64,000 nt of DNA, taken from NCBI RefSeq assembly GCF_001421665.1, contig NZ_LMKV01000032.1, positions 365 to 64,364 on the forward strand, given 5' to 3'. The translations under genes were made by a program, and so were the position numbers. A model generated the notes under the pieces. It had not been told where the DNA came from, did no database searches, and saw nothing but the letters and a program-made list of their open reading frames with translations. Shown piece after piece: positions 27,112-36,644 of the stretch (position 1 is its first letter; each line of letters begins with the position of its first letter). The DNA is from Sphingobium sp. Leaf26 (GTDB lineage: Bacteria; Pseudomonadota; Alphaproteobacteria; Sphingomonadales; Sphingomonadaceae).

Positions 27112-29811
27112 ATGAAGTCCAACCATTTGTTGTGGCTTGCGGGCACCGCGTTGGCGGGGATCGCAGGTATGTCGCCCGCCATGGCGCAGCAGCCGGCGGA
27201 AAAGGCCACGGAATCCGAGATCATCGTTACCGGGTCACGCATCCAGCGGCAGGGCTTCGATGCGCCGACCCCCACTACGGTTCTGGGGGTGGAGCAATTG
27301 CAGCAGGGCGATCGGCCGAGCCTTGCCCAGGCGCTCAACGACATTCCCCAATTCCGGCCTACCGCTACACCGGAAACCACCACCGGCAACACCACCGCTG
27401 CCGCGTCGCCCGCCGACTTGCGCGGCCTGACCGCCGTGCGCACGCTGACCCTGCTCAACGGGCACCGCTTCACCGGCAGCGCCGACCTCAACAGCGTGCC
27501 GCAAAATCTTATCAAGCGGGTCGATGTCGTGACCGGCGGCGCCTCTGCGGCCTGGGGGTCAGGCGCGGTCGCCGGCGTGGTCAACGTCATTCTGGATGAT
27601 GATCTGACCGGCTGGAAGATGGGCGCCAATACCGGCATCTCGTCGCGCGGCGACGGCCATCGCTTCGGCGGCGACATTGCCTGGGGTACGAAATTCGCGG
27701 GCGATCGCGGCCACATCATGGTCGGCGGCGAATATCTCAGGAGTCGGGGTGCTTTCGACCGCAGTTCCCGGCCGAACCTCAACGCAGGCCTGTTCCAGCG
27801 GGCCGACGGCCAACTCGTCCTGACGCCCGACGTGAACTATACCATCCTCAATCGTGGCGGCTCGATCCTCAGGACCTCTGCCGTCCCTTATAACCTGGTC
27901 TTCAATCCCGACGGGTCGGTCGGTCCCTTGCCGTTGGGCAGCGAGACCTATGGCCAGCAGACGATCGGCGGCGGCGGCCAGAGCATCTACGACTATCTGT
28001 CCGTCAGCACGCCCTATGAGCGGACCAATCTCTTCGCCCGGGTCAGTTACGAATTGACCGACAATCTGAAGATCTGGGCCGAGGGCAGCTACAACCGCAT
28101 GGCCGGCGACTTCAGCTTCTTCCCGGAAACGCCGATTTCGGTGATCCAGCAGGATAACGCCTTCCTGACCGCGACCGCCCAATCGCAGCTGGCGGCTGCC
28201 GGCGTCACTGGTCCCTTCATTCTCGGACGCATCCTGGACGATGTCGGGCCGGACGGCATGTTGCGGTTCAACTATGCCCGCCGCAATCTGGAAGGCGCGA
28301 TCGGCCTCGACGGCAGTTTCGGCGATGGCTGGAGCTACAAGGCCTATTATGACCATGGCGAACTGCGGAACCGGCAGGTGCTGGGCAACCAGCGCATCGC
28401 CGCCCGCTTCAACAAGGCGATCGACGCGGTGCTGGTCAACGGCAGCCCGGTCTGCCGCGTCAATGCGGACCCCAGCACGGCCAATGACGACGCGGCCTGC
28501 GTACCGATCGACATTTTGGGCAACGGCAAGATCAGCGACGCCGGTCGCGCCTATGCCTTTGGCGACGCCTCCTCGACCAGCACCACCAAGCTGGACGCGG
28601 CGGGTTTCAGCATCAGCGGTCAGCCTTTCTCGACCTGGGCCGGCCCGATTGATATTGCCGTGGGCGGTGATTTCCGCTGGGAAGAGTTCGTCACCAATTC
28701 GGTCGATGCCCTGTCGGCTGCCCGTTCCTTCGCTACGCTCAACTATGCGCCGACCAATGGCGGCTTCAATGTGAAAGAATTTTTCGCTGAAGTCGCCGTC
28801 CCGCTGCTCGACGTAGCGGACACGGCAAAACTGGAAGTCAACGGCGCCGCCCGCTATTCCGACTATAGCACCAGCGGTGGCATCTGGTCGTGGAAGACCG
28901 GCGGTACATTGCGATTGGTCAACGACCTGTTGCTGCGCGCCGTCTATTCGCGCGACATTCGTTCACCTAGCATCAGTGAATATTATCTGGGCCGCGCCAC
29001 CAATATCGGCAATATGCAGGATCCTTTTCGCAACAATTCGGTCGTGCTGAACGTGTTCAGCTATACCGGTGGCAACCCGGCATTGGACCCGGAAGTCGCA
29101 CACACATTGACGCTGGGCGGTTCCTATTCGCCGCATTTCGTGCCGGGGCTGCGCCTGTCGGTCGACTTCTACAAGATCAAGATCGACGGCGTGATTGTGA
29201 CGCTGGCCCCGCAGGACGTTCTGAACCTGTGCGCAGCGCAAAATCCCAACGACAATCTGTGCGGCGGCCTGCTGGAGCGCGATGCCAATGGCGGTCTTGT
29301 GTCCGTGCTGCGCACCTATCGCAACCTGGCCCAATACAAGACCAAGGGGCTGGATATCGAGGCGGCCTATCAGGTGCCGGTGGGAGCCGGACGGGTGACC
29401 GTGCGCTCACTGGCCACCCATGTCATGGAATTGCTGATCGACGATGGTGTCACCACGACCGATCGTGCGGGCATCGTCGGCGGCGACACGCTCTTCTCCA
29501 CGCCCAAATGGCGTGTCACGACCTCGGTCGGCTATGATGACGCGCATTTCGGCACAGACCTGCGCGTGCGTCATGTCAGTGGCGGCAAATATACCTATGT
29601 TCCCGGACCCAATGGCCAGTTACCGCTCAATAACGATATCGGTGGTCGCACTTATGTCGACCTTGCCGTCCGCTTCAAGGTCGGGGCTTTCACCTTGTTC
29701 GGCAACGTCAACAATCTGTTCGATCGCGATCCGCCGATGTCGCAATATACCAACGCCAATTACGACGTGATCGGCCGCTATTTCTCCGGCGGCGTGAAAC
29801 TGAACTTCTGA
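27112..29811 (+). CDS. TonB-dependent outer-membrane receptor (peptide-type, D-amino-acid island)
   Basis: 899 residues from ATG 27112, which has an AAAGGGG ribosome site. The signal peptide ends SPAMAQ. The TonB box and plug start ESEIIVTGSRIQRQGFDAPTP, a pattern common in sphingomonad and xanthomonad receptors linked to peptide or carbohydrate use. The barrel ends with YFSGGVKLNF. It lies between two S12 hydrolases and ahead of the POT transporter, so uptake of a peptide is inferred. About 210 AT-rich bases upstream hold its promoter. Confidence 0.92.
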   Translation: MKSNHLLWLAGTALAGIAGMSPAMAQQPAEKATESEIIVTGSRIQRQGFDAPTPTTVLGVEQLQQGDRPSLAQALNDIPQFRPTATPETTTGNTTAAASPADLRGLTAVRTLTLLNGHRFTGSADLNSVPQNLIKRVDVVTGGASAAWGSGAVAGVVNVILDDDLTGWKMGANTGISSRGDGHRFGGDIAWGTKFAGDRGHIMVGGEYLRSRGAFDRSSRPNLNAGLFQRADGQLVLTPDVNYTILNRGGSILRTSAVPYNLVFNPDGSVGPLPLGSETYGQQTIGGGGQSIYDYLSVSTPYERTNLFARVSYELTDNLKIWAEGSYNRMAGDFSFFPETPISVIQQDNAFLTATAQSQLAAAGVTGPFILGRILDDVGPDGMLRFNYARRNLEGAIGLDGSFGDGWSYKAYYDHGELRNRQVLGNQRIAARFNKAIDAVLVNGSPVCRVNADPSTANDDAACVPIDILGNGKISDAGRAYAFGDASSTSTTKLDAAGFSISGQPFSTWAGPIDIAVGGDFRWEEFVTNSVDALSAARSFATLNYAPTNGGFNVKEFFAEVAVPLLDVADTAKLEVNGAARYSDYSTSGGIWSWKTGGTLRLVNDLLLRAVYSRDIRSPSISEYYLGRATNIGNMQDPFRNNSVVLNVFSYTGGNPALDPEVAHTLTLGGSYSPHFVPGLRLSVDFYKIKIDGVIVTLAPQDVLNLCAAQNPNDNLCGGLLERDANGGLVSVLRTYRNLAQYKTKGLDIEAAYQVPVGAGRVTVRSLATHVMELLIDDGVTTTDRAGIVGGDTLFSTPKWRVTTSVGYDDAHFGTDLRVRHVSGGKYTYVPGPNGQLPLNNDIGGRTYVDLAVRFKVGAFTLFGNVNNLFDRDPPMSQYTNANYDVIGRYFSGGVKLNF

Positions 29812-29826
29812 TCGCTCGACGGCGAC

Positions 29827-29863
29827 CCGGACGGTGGCATGCCCCTTGCCTGTCACCGTCCGG
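29827..29863 (+). terminator. Hairpin between TonB receptor and serine hydrolase
   Basis: Perfect 10-bp arms CCGGACGGTG/CACCGTCCGG with a 17-base loop, 16 bases after the receptor stop and without a T-run. It could reduce read-through or stabilise the upstream message rather than fully terminate. Confidence 0.45.
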
Positions 29864-29989
29864 CTCTAAAGGAAAGATATGACCATGTGCTTGCCACATC
29901 CATCTTTCCGAACGGCGAATTCTTGGCGCATGGGCGCGACGATGACGGGACGATCTGGCAACAGGATGAACAGGAAAGGGCGCAGCATC

Positions 29990-31963
29990 ATGCGATGGAT
30001 GAAATATCTGGCCGCCGGCGCATTGGCGCTGGCCGGCGGCGTTACCGTGGCGCAACAAGCGCCGGCCGATGCGCCGTCCTTGCTGCCGCAACCGGCGGCC
30101 AAACCCGGCGCGGCGTTGCCATTGCCTTCCTCCGTCGATGGTCAGCATGCGCTGACCAGGCAGGATGCGGATGCGTGGCTCGACGGCTTTTTGCCCTATG
30201 CTCTGGCGCGGGGTGACGTCGCGGGTGCGGTGGTCGTCATCGTCAAGGACGGACAGGTGCTGACCCAGCGGGGCTTTGGCTATGCCGATGTCGCCGCGCG
30301 CAAGCCGGTCGATCCTGCGACCACGCTCTTCCGTCCAGGTTCGGTGTCGAAACTCTACACCTGGACGGCGGTGATGCAGCAGGTGGAGGCCGGCAGGCTG
30401 AACCTCGACGCCGACGTCAACCAATATCTCGATTTCAAAATCCCGGCCTATCAGGGCAAGCCGATCACGCTGCGCAACATCATGACGCACACCGCCGGCT
30501 TCGAGGAAGCGGGCCGCGACCTGATCGGCAACAGCGACAGCATCCCGACGCTGGAAGCCGCCCTGAAGCGTTGGACGCCACATCGCGTCTACGCGCCTGG
30601 TTCGACCCCGGCCTATTCCAATTATGCGACGGCGCTCGCCGGCTATATCGTGCAGCGGGTGAGCGGCATGCCGTTCGACGACTATATCGAACGCAACATC
30701 TTCCAGCGGCTCGGCATGCAACATGCGAGTTTCCGCCAGCCGCTGCCGGCCGCGCTCCAGCCGCACATGGCCAGGGGCTATGAATTGGGATCGGGGGAGG
30801 CCAAGCCGTTCGAGATCGTATCGGTCGCGCCTGCGGGCAGTTCCTCGATCAGCGGGGGCGACATGGCGAAATTCATGATCGCGCACCTCGACAATGGTGG
30901 CCCGCTGCTCAAGCCCGAAACGGCGAAGCTGATGCACTCGCCCGCCAATGAGCCGCTCCCCGGCCTCAACCATATGATGCTCGGCTTCTATGAGGAGAAG
31001 ATCAACGGCATCAGCGCCATCGCCCATGGCGGCGATACGCGCTGGTTCCATTCCGACCTGACCCTCTTCCCGAGCAAGAATGTCGGCATCTATATTTCGC
31101 TCAACAGCATGGGGAAGGAAGGGGCTGTCGGCCCGATCCGCAACAGCTTCTTCAAACAGTTTGCCGATCGCTACTTCCCGGCGCCGAAGGCATTTCCGAA
31201 GGAACTGGCTACGGCCAAGGCGCATGCGACGCAGGTGGCCGGCACTTATGCCAGCAGCCGTGCGCCAGTCGAAAACTGGGCCGCGATGATGGGCTTCCTC
31301 GGCCAGATGGAGGTCGGCACGGACAAGGACGGCAAGCTGTCGATCCCTGCCTTCAAGACCATCGGTGGCGCGCCGCGCAAATGGGTCGAGGTTTCGCCCT
31401 ATATCTGGCAATCGACCGAAGATGGCGACCAGTTCGCCGCACGGGTCGAAAATGGGAAGGTCACGCGCGTCTTCTACGGCCCGGTCGCGCCCATCATGGT
31501 TTGGGATCCGGTGCCCTGGTACAAGGACACCGCCTGGTTGAAGCCGCTGGCGATCGCGGCGCTGGCCATTCTGGCGCTGACCGGCTTGGCCTGGCCCGCA
31601 GGTGCCATCAATCGGAAGCGCTACGGCGCGAAGCTGGAACGGGCGGGGCATGCCCTGATCCTGCATCGGCTGGTCCCGGCTTGTGCATGGGCCGTGCTGG
31701 CATTGCTCGGCAGTTGGCTGCTGGTCGTGATCAAATCCAGCGAGTTCGTGACGTCTGCCGGGTTGATCTGGTTCAACCAGATTGCGGGCCTGCTCCTCTT
31801 CTTCGGCTTCGTCGGTGTGGCCGGCTGGAACATGTACCTGGCTTTCCAGGCAAGGCGCGGCTGGTTCGGCAAGCTGTGGAGCATCCTGCTGCTGCTTGCC
31901 GCCATCGTGATGCTGTGGGTGGCGCTCGCCTTCCACCTCATCAGCTTCGGCGCCAACTGGTAA
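29990..31963 (+). CDS. Serine hydrolase (S12) with C-terminal four-helix membrane domain
   Basis: 657 residues from ATG 29990 (MRWMKYLAAGALA), which has an AGGAAAGG ribosome site; earlier ATGs in frame are less likely. The signal peptide ends near residue 22. Catalytic S118-V-S-K121, a YSNYA motif and HGGDT are present. Unlike the paralogue at 25391-26899, it ends with about four transmembrane segments (residues ~515-655), so the catalytic domain is tethered at the periplasmic face of the inner membrane. Family members hydrolyse D-peptides or esters. It is followed by a strong terminator. Confidence 0.85.
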   Translation: MRWMKYLAAGALALAGGVTVAQQAPADAPSLLPQPAAKPGAALPLPSSVDGQHALTRQDADAWLDGFLPYALARGDVAGAVVVIVKDGQVLTQRGFGYADVAARKPVDPATTLFRPGSVSKLYTWTAVMQQVEAGRLNLDADVNQYLDFKIPAYQGKPITLRNIMTHTAGFEEAGRDLIGNSDSIPTLEAALKRWTPHRVYAPGSTPAYSNYATALAGYIVQRVSGMPFDDYIERNIFQRLGMQHASFRQPLPAALQPHMARGYELGSGEAKPFEIVSVAPAGSSSISGGDMAKFMIAHLDNGGPLLKPETAKLMHSPANEPLPGLNHMMLGFYEEKINGISAIAHGGDTRWFHSDLTLFPSKNVGIYISLNSMGKEGAVGPIRNSFFKQFADRYFPAPKAFPKELATAKAHATQVAGTYASSRAPVENWAAMMGFLGQMEVGTDKDGKLSIPAFKTIGGAPRKWVEVSPYIWQSTEDGDQFAARVENGKVTRVFYGPVAPIMVWDPVPWYKDTAWLKPLAIAALAILALTGLAWPAGAINRKRYGAKLERAGHALILHRLVPACAWAVLALLGSWLLVVIKSSEFVTSAGLIWFNQIAGLLLFFGFVGVAGWNMYLAFQARRGWFGKLWSILLLLAAIVMLWVALAFHLISFGANW

Positions 31964-31972
31964 TAGCGGGGC

Positions 31973-32010
31973 GCAGCCGGGCGCGACGGCGTCGCCCGGC
32001 TGCACTTTTT
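31973..32010 (+). terminator. Rho-independent terminator
   Basis: 11-bp GC-rich stem (31973-31983 with 31993-32003), 9-base loop, then five Ts at 32006-32010. It lies 10 bases after the serine hydrolase stop and is the clearest intrinsic terminator in the window. Confidence 0.85.
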
Positions 32011-32089
32011 CAACAGATTTTTTCTTCCGCCCGCATCGGATGCGCGGGCGCAGGGCGGCTTGCGCCCGATTGCTTCAGGAGTTTCCATC

Positions 32090-33103
32090 GTGACCACCGC
32101 TCTGACCCTCGACGTGCAAGCCCAGCGGCTCGACTTCAAGGCGCCGTTCCGTATTTCAGGCTATGTGTTCGAAGGGCTGGACTGCGTGGTCGCGACCCTG
32201 TCGGACGGCACTTATAGCGGGCGCGGCGAAGGCGACGGCGTCTATTATCTGGACGATCGCCAGCCCCATATGCTGGCCGAACTGGAACGAACCCGCGCCG
32301 CGATCGAGGCCGGGCCGACCCGTGAGGAACTGCGCGCGATCCTGCCGGCCGGCGGCGCGCGCAATGCGGTCGATGCCGCGCTGTGGGAATTGGAGGCGAA
32401 GCGCAGCGGCACGCCGATCTGGGCGCTGGCGGGGCTGGAGGCGCCGAAGCCGGTCGTCACTACCTTCACGCTCGGCGCGGACGATCCGGCGAAGATGGCG
32501 CAGGCTGCGGTTGCCTTCGGCCCGGTTCGTGCGATCAAGATCAAGCTGACCGGCGACCTCGACCTCGACATGGCCCGCGTCGCCGCCATCCGGGCTGCGC
32601 GACCCGATGTCTGGCTGGGCGTCGACGCCAATCAGGGTTTCGCGATCAACGAGTTGGACAGTTTAGTGGCAGCGATGGTGACCGCCAAAGTCTCCCTGAT
32701 CGAGCAGCCTCTGGCGCGCGGGCGGGAGGCCGATCTGGACGGCTATCGGTCGCCCATCCCGCTGGCGGCGGACGAAAGCGCGCTGACGCTGGACGATGTG
32801 CCGGGGCTGGTCGGCCGGTTCGATGTGGTCAATATCAAGCTCGACAAATGCGGCGGTCTGACCGAGGGGTTGATGATCGCCGCGGCGACGAAAGCGGCCG
32901 GCCTGGGTGTCATGGTGGGCAATATGGGCGGCTCCACGCTCAGCATGGCACCCAGTTTCCTGCTTGGACAGCTATGCGATATTTGCGACCTGGACGGCCC
33001 CATTTTCCTGAGCGGGGATCGTGATCCCGCCATCCGTTACGAAGACGGCATGGCATGGTGCGACGAGCGCATGTGGGGCCGGCAAAGCGCGGATGCGGCG
33101 TGA
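32090..33103 (+). CDS. dgcA: Enolase-superfamily epimerase, N-acetyl-D-glutamate racemase type (copy 1)
   Basis: 337 residues from GTG 32090, with CAGGAG eight bases upstream. Enolase-superfamily metal and acid/base residues are complete: K150-x-K152, D179-x-N181, E205, D228 and K250, plus the D300-x-D302 motif that in dipeptide epimerases binds the substrate ammonium group. The family includes L-Ala-D/L-Glu epimerases, and DgcA proteins are reported to interconvert N-acetyl-D- and N-acetyl-L-glutamate with DUF1611 partners. The DUF1611 gene lies two genes downstream, which favours the DgcA reading; dipeptide epimerase remains possible. A close paralogue is at 44267-45259. Confidence 0.8.
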   Translation: MTTALTLDVQAQRLDFKAPFRISGYVFEGLDCVVATLSDGTYSGRGEGDGVYYLDDRQPHMLAELERTRAAIEAGPTREELRAILPAGGARNAVDAALWELEAKRSGTPIWALAGLEAPKPVVTTFTLGADDPAKMAQAAVAFGPVRAIKIKLTGDLDLDMARVAAIRAARPDVWLGVDANQGFAINELDSLVAAMVTAKVSLIEQPLARGREADLDGYRSPIPLAADESALTLDDVPGLVGRFDVVNIKLDKCGGLTEGLMIAAATKAAGLGVMVGNMGGSTLSMAPSFLLGQLCDICDLDGPIFLSGDRDPAIRYEDGMAWCDERMWGRQSADAA

Positions 33104-33125
33104 ATTTCGCCGGAGCCCTCGATCA

Positions 33126-34409
33126 GTGAAATCTGTGCACGATGCGCGCGGCTGGTTCGGCCAGCCGCCGGGACTGACCATATTGTTCCTCACCAACATG
33201 TGGGAGCAATTTTCCTATTTCGGCATGCGGGCGCTGCTCGTCTATTATATGACCCGGCAACTGATGCTGGGGCAGGGGCAGGCGTCCTTCGTCTATGGTG
33301 CCTACACCGCTTGCGCCTATTTCACCCCGATCGTCGGCGGGGTGGTCGCAGATCGCTGGCTGGGCAAGCGCCGCGCGGTCGCGATCGGCGCCTCGATCAT
33401 GGCGGCGGGCCATTTCATGATGGCGTTCGAGCCGCTCTTCTATCTTGCGCTCGCTACTATCGCGCTAGGCAACGGCCTGTTCCTGCCGAGCCTGCCCAGC
33501 CAGATCAACGACCTGTACGCGCCCGGCGATTCCCGGCGCGGCTGGGCCTATAATGTCTATTATGTCGGCATCAATATCGGCGGCTTCCTGGCGCCACTGA
33601 TCTGCGGGACGCTGGGCGAACTCTATGGCTGGCACTATGGGTTCGGCGCGGCCGGCATCGGCATGTTCGCGGGCCTCGCCATCTATCTGCTGGGACACAA
33701 GCACCTGCCGTCCGAACGTGCCATGCCGATCGCTGCGACGGATGGCGTGGTGTCGACACCGACCGCCAATGGCGCGCAACTCTGGCTGGTGCTGGCGGCG
33801 GTGGGCCTGTGCGTCACCATATTCCGTGGCGCCTACGAGCAGGTCGGCAATACGGTCGCGCTGTGGGCCGGCAGCGGAGTGGATCGCACCCTTGGCAGTC
33901 TCACCATTCCCATGACCTGGTTCCAGTCGTTGAATCCCCTGCTGGTCATGCTGCTCACGCCGCCCTTGCTGGCGCTCTGGCGGCGACGGGCCGAGGCAGG
34001 GCGCGACACCGCGCCGGCGCGGCGGATGGCGCATGGCGCGTTGCTCGTCGCCCTCGCCTATGTGCTGCTCGCGCTGGTCGCCTGGCATTTCGGAGACGGG
34101 CAGGCGCCCTGGATATGGCTCGCCTTCTTCTTCCTTATCTTCACCGTGGGAGAATTGTTCATCCTGCCATCGGGCCTTGGCCTCTTCGCCCGCCTCGCGC
34201 CACCACGAATGGGCGCGACCACCGTGGCGGCCTGGTATCTCACCATCTTCGCCGGCAGCCTGAGCGCTGGTCTGGTCGGTACATTGTGGAGCCACATGGC
34301 GCATGGCAGCTATTTCGCGCTGCTCGCCGTTCTGGCCTGTCTCGCTGCCTTTCTGCTTCGGCTGCTCGACCCCGCGATCCGTCGTGTCGATCGTAATTCG
34401 AGTGATTAA
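33126..34409 (+). CDS. POT/PTR family proton-coupled oligopeptide transporter
   Basis: About 427 residues from GTG 33126. There are twelve or more hydrophobic segments. The first helix carries NMWEQFSYFGMRALLVYYM, the family motif normally written ExxERFxYYG (here Glu-Gln instead of Glu-Arg), and a later YNVYYVGINIGGFLAP matches the second POT signature. It imports di- and tripeptides with protons across the inner membrane. It is placed between the epimerase and the dgcN gene, so it probably supplies D-Glu-containing peptides. The Arg-to-Gln change in the proton-coupling motif is unusual. Confidence 0.88.
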   Translation: MKSVHDARGWFGQPPGLTILFLTNMWEQFSYFGMRALLVYYMTRQLMLGQGQASFVYGAYTACAYFTPIVGGVVADRWLGKRRAVAIGASIMAAGHFMMAFEPLFYLALATIALGNGLFLPSLPSQINDLYAPGDSRRGWAYNVYYVGINIGGFLAPLICGTLGELYGWHYGFGAAGIGMFAGLAIYLLGHKHLPSERAMPIAATDGVVSTPTANGAQLWLVLAAVGLCVTIFRGAYEQVGNTVALWAGSGVDRTLGSLTIPMTWFQSLNPLLVMLLTPPLLALWRRRAEAGRDTAPARRMAHGALLVALAYVLLALVAWHFGDGQAPWIWLAFFFLIFTVGELFILPSGLGLFARLAPPRMGATTVAAWYLTIFAGSLSAGLVGTLWSHMAHGSYFALLAVLACLAAFLLRLLDPAIRRVDRNSSD

Positions 34410-34426
34410 TAGGTTGATTATTCTCC
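34405..34426. promoter_or_regulatory. Upstream element of dgcN copy 1
   Basis: ATTAATAGGTTGATTATTCTCC starts inside the last codons of the transporter and ends 45 bases before the dgcN start. The same sequence, with one substitution and a one-base gap, precedes the second dgcN copy at 39883-39903. Conservation between two otherwise different intergenic regions suggests a shared regulator site or promoter. Confidence 0.55.
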
Positions 34427-34470
34427 AATCAGGATCATAGTGTCCTAATTATCAAAATTGGAAATGAGAG

Positions 34471-35514
34471 ATGACGATGCAGCCTGGCGGGTTTGACTTG
34501 GATATGCTGGTCCTGCCCCGCCCCTATTTGCTGTTCCTGGGCGATGCGACGGAACGCGGCTTCGCAAAGACCGCGCTCGGGCTGGCGGACTGGGCGCCGG
34601 ACCTGTGTATCGGCGAATATGGCCTGCCCGGCTGCACGGTGACCGCCGGCCTGCCGCAACTGACACCGGCGGAGGCCAGGGCCATGGGCGCCCGCGCGCT
34701 CGTCATCGGCGTCGCCAATGTTGGCGGCGTGATCCCCGACCAATGGATGGACGCACTGGTCGAGGCACTGGAGCAGGGCTTCGACCTGGTCAGCGGCATG
34801 CACGCCAAGCTGGCCAGCTTTCCGCGCCTTGCCCATGTCGCGGCGCAGCAGGGGCGCAAGCTGATCGACATACGCATGCCCCCGCGCGGCATCCCGATCG
34901 CGACCGGGCGCAAGCGCAGCGGCAAGCGGCTGCTGACCGTGGGTACCGACTGCGCGCTGGGCAAGAAATATACCGCCCTTGCCATTGCCGATGGCCTCAG
35001 GGCGCGCGGCGTCGATGCCGATTTCCGGGCCAGTGGCCAGACCGGTATCATGATCGCGGGATCGGGCATGCCGATGGACTCGGTGGTATCCGATTTCCTT
35101 GCCGGTGCGGCCGAGATATTGAGTCCCGATGCTCCAAAGGAGCATTGGGACGTGATCGAGGGGCAGGGATCTCTGTTCCATCCCGCTTATGCCACAGTAT
35201 CGCTGGGCCTGTTGCACGGCAGCCAGCCGGATGTCTTCGTGGTCTGCCATGAAGTGGGTCGCACGGAAATATTGGGCGTCAGCGGCTACAGCCTGCCCTC
35301 CATCGCGCAGGTGATCGAACAGACCATCGCCATGGGGCGCCTCACCAATCCGGCCATTCGCTGCGCGGGTATCAGCCTCAATACAGCGTCGCTCGATGCC
35401 GTGGGCGCTGCGGCGGAGATAGATCGCCTGTCAGCGGAACTCGGCTATCCGGTCGCCGATCCGATCCGCCGCGGTCCGGCCTTCGACCGGTTGCTGGACG
35501 CCTGCCTCGCATGA
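34471..35514 (+). CDS. dgcN: DUF1611 protein, D-glutamate N-acetyltransferase type (copy 1)
   Basis: 347 residues. The N-terminal DUF1611_N Rossmann-like part (PYLLFLGDATERGFAKTA) is followed by a P-loop-containing domain with GTDCALGKKYT (158-168) and the conserved GQTGIMIAG and EGQGSLFHPAY segments. DUF1611 proteins called DgcN are reported to acetylate D-glutamate, with DgcA then converting the product to N-acetyl-L-glutamate. The ATG at 34471 lies after a GAAATGAGAG ribosome site. The stop overlaps the next gene (ATGA). It is very similar to the copy at 40004-41059. Confidence 0.82.
   Translation: MTMQPGGFDLDMLVLPRPYLLFLGDATERGFAKTALGLADWAPDLCIGEYGLPGCTVTAGLPQLTPAEARAMGARALVIGVANVGGVIPDQWMDALVEALEQGFDLVSGMHAKLASFPRLAHVAAQQGRKLIDIRMPPRGIPIATGRKRSGKRLLTVGTDCALGKKYTALAIADGLRARGVDADFRASGQTGIMIAGSGMPMDSVVSDFLAGAAEILSPDAPKEHWDVIEGQGSLFHPAYATVSLGLLHGSQPDVFVVCHEVGRTEILGVSGYSLPSIAQVIEQTIAMGRLTNPAIRCAGISLNTASLDAVGAAAEIDRLSAELGYPVADPIRRGPAFDRLLDACLA
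34903..34983 (+). repeat. 81-base near-identical segment shared by the two dgcN genes (copy 1)
   Basis: This segment, which codes for the TGRKRSGKR...P-loop region, matches 40448-40528 with only two differences by eye, both silent. It is far more similar than the rest of the two genes. This may reflect strong constraint or gene conversion. Confidence 0.7.
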
Positions 35515-36644
35515 GTGGCGCGGGGAGAGAAAAGGGGGCAAGCTGGTTCCAGCGTTTCCTGTTGCCCGGCTTCGCGCTGAAGGCGGTCATCATCGGCGGC
35601 GGCTATGCTACCGGGCGCGAACTGGCGGAATTCTTCTTGCCGAGCGGCCCCTGGGGCGGGCTTGCCGGCATGATCCTGGCGATGCTGATCTGGAGCATTG
35701 TCGCCGCTATCACCTTCCTCTTCGCCCGCATGGTCGGCGCGCGCGACTATCGCAGCTTCTTCGAGGCGCTGCTGGGCCGCGCCTGGTTCATCTTCGAAAT
35801 CGGCTATCTCCTCTTCATCATCCTGATCCTCGCCGTGTTCGGTGCGGCCGCCGGCGCCATAGCGCAGGCGGCATTTGGCGCGGCTCCGATCGTGGGTACG
35901 TTGGCGCTGATGGCGGGCATTGGCCTGTTCGCGACCTTCGGCAATGCCTCGGTCGAAATATTATTCAAATGGGTCTCCTTTCTGCTCTATGGCGTCTATG
36001 CGCTGTTCCTGATCCTGGCACTGGCCGGTTTCGGCGACCGGATCGGGCAGGGCTTTGCGGTGCCCGCCGCGACGGATGGCTGGGCGCTGGGCGGCCTCAC
36101 CTATGCAGGGTACAATATCATCGGCGCCGTCGTGATATTGCCGGTTCTGCGGCATATGACGTCGGATCGGGATGCCGTCGTGGCAGGTCTGATCGCAGGG
36201 CCGCTCGCCATGGCGCCGGCCATAGCCTTCTTCGTCTGCATGATCGCCTTCTATCCCGGCATCGCGCAGGAAGTGCTGCCATCCGATTTTCTGCTCGGCC
36301 AGCTTGGCAGCCCGGCCTTCCATCTTCTCTTCCAGGTGATGATTTTCGCAGCCTTGCTGGAAAGCGGCACCGGTGCGGTCCACGCCGTCAATGAACGCAT
36401 TGCCAGCGCATGGCATATCCGGCGCGGTGCGGTGTTGGGCAATCCGGCCCGCCTTGGCATCGCGCTGTTCATCCTGACGGGCTGCATGCTGGTCGCCGAC
36501 CGGGTGGGTCTGGTGGCCCTGATCGCTACCGGTTATCGTGCGCTGGCCTATATTTTCCTCACCATCTATGTCCTGCCGCTGCTGACGATCGGTCTTGTCC
36601 GGTTGGCAAGGCGGCGGTCCACACACCAAGCGGAGGCCGCATGA
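35511..36644 (+). CDS. YkvI-type membrane protein, putative amino-acid transporter
   Basis: 377 residues with about ten hydrophobic segments. The N-terminal LKAVIIGGGYATGRELAEFF is the hallmark of the YkvI group, distant relatives of the APC/Nramp-fold transporters. The substrate of the group is not established. It overlaps dgcN by four bases and the next serine hydrolase by four bases (ATGA), so it is translated as part of this unit. Transport of D-glutamate or a related amino acid is inferred from position. Confidence 0.8.
   Translation: MSGAGREKGASWFQRFLLPGFALKAVIIGGGYATGRELAEFFLPSGPWGGLAGMILAMLIWSIVAAITFLFARMVGARDYRSFFEALLGRAWFIFEIGYLLFIILILAVFGAAAGAIAQAAFGAAPIVGTLALMAGIGLFATFGNASVEILFKWVSFLLYGVYALFLILALAGFGDRIGQGFAVPAATDGWALGGLTYAGYNIIGAVVILPVLRHMTSDRDAVVAGLIAGPLAMAPAIAFFVCMIAFYPGIAQEVLPSDFLLGQLGSPAFHLLFQVMIFAALLESGTGAVHAVNERIASAWHIRRGAVLGNPARLGIALFILTGCMLVADRVGLVALIATGYRALAYIFLTIYVLPLLTIGLVRLARRRSTHQAEAA

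Noticed and set aside
29708..32005. Open frame of about 765 codons on the minus strand
   Set aside because: It is the shadow of the membrane-tethered serine hydrolase; no start signal or domain.
32090..33103. Muconate cycloisomerase linked to the aromatic module
   Set aside because: The D-x-D motif near the C-terminus and the DUF1611 partner point to a dipeptide or N-acetyl-Glu epimerase, and the aromatic genes are 23 kb away.
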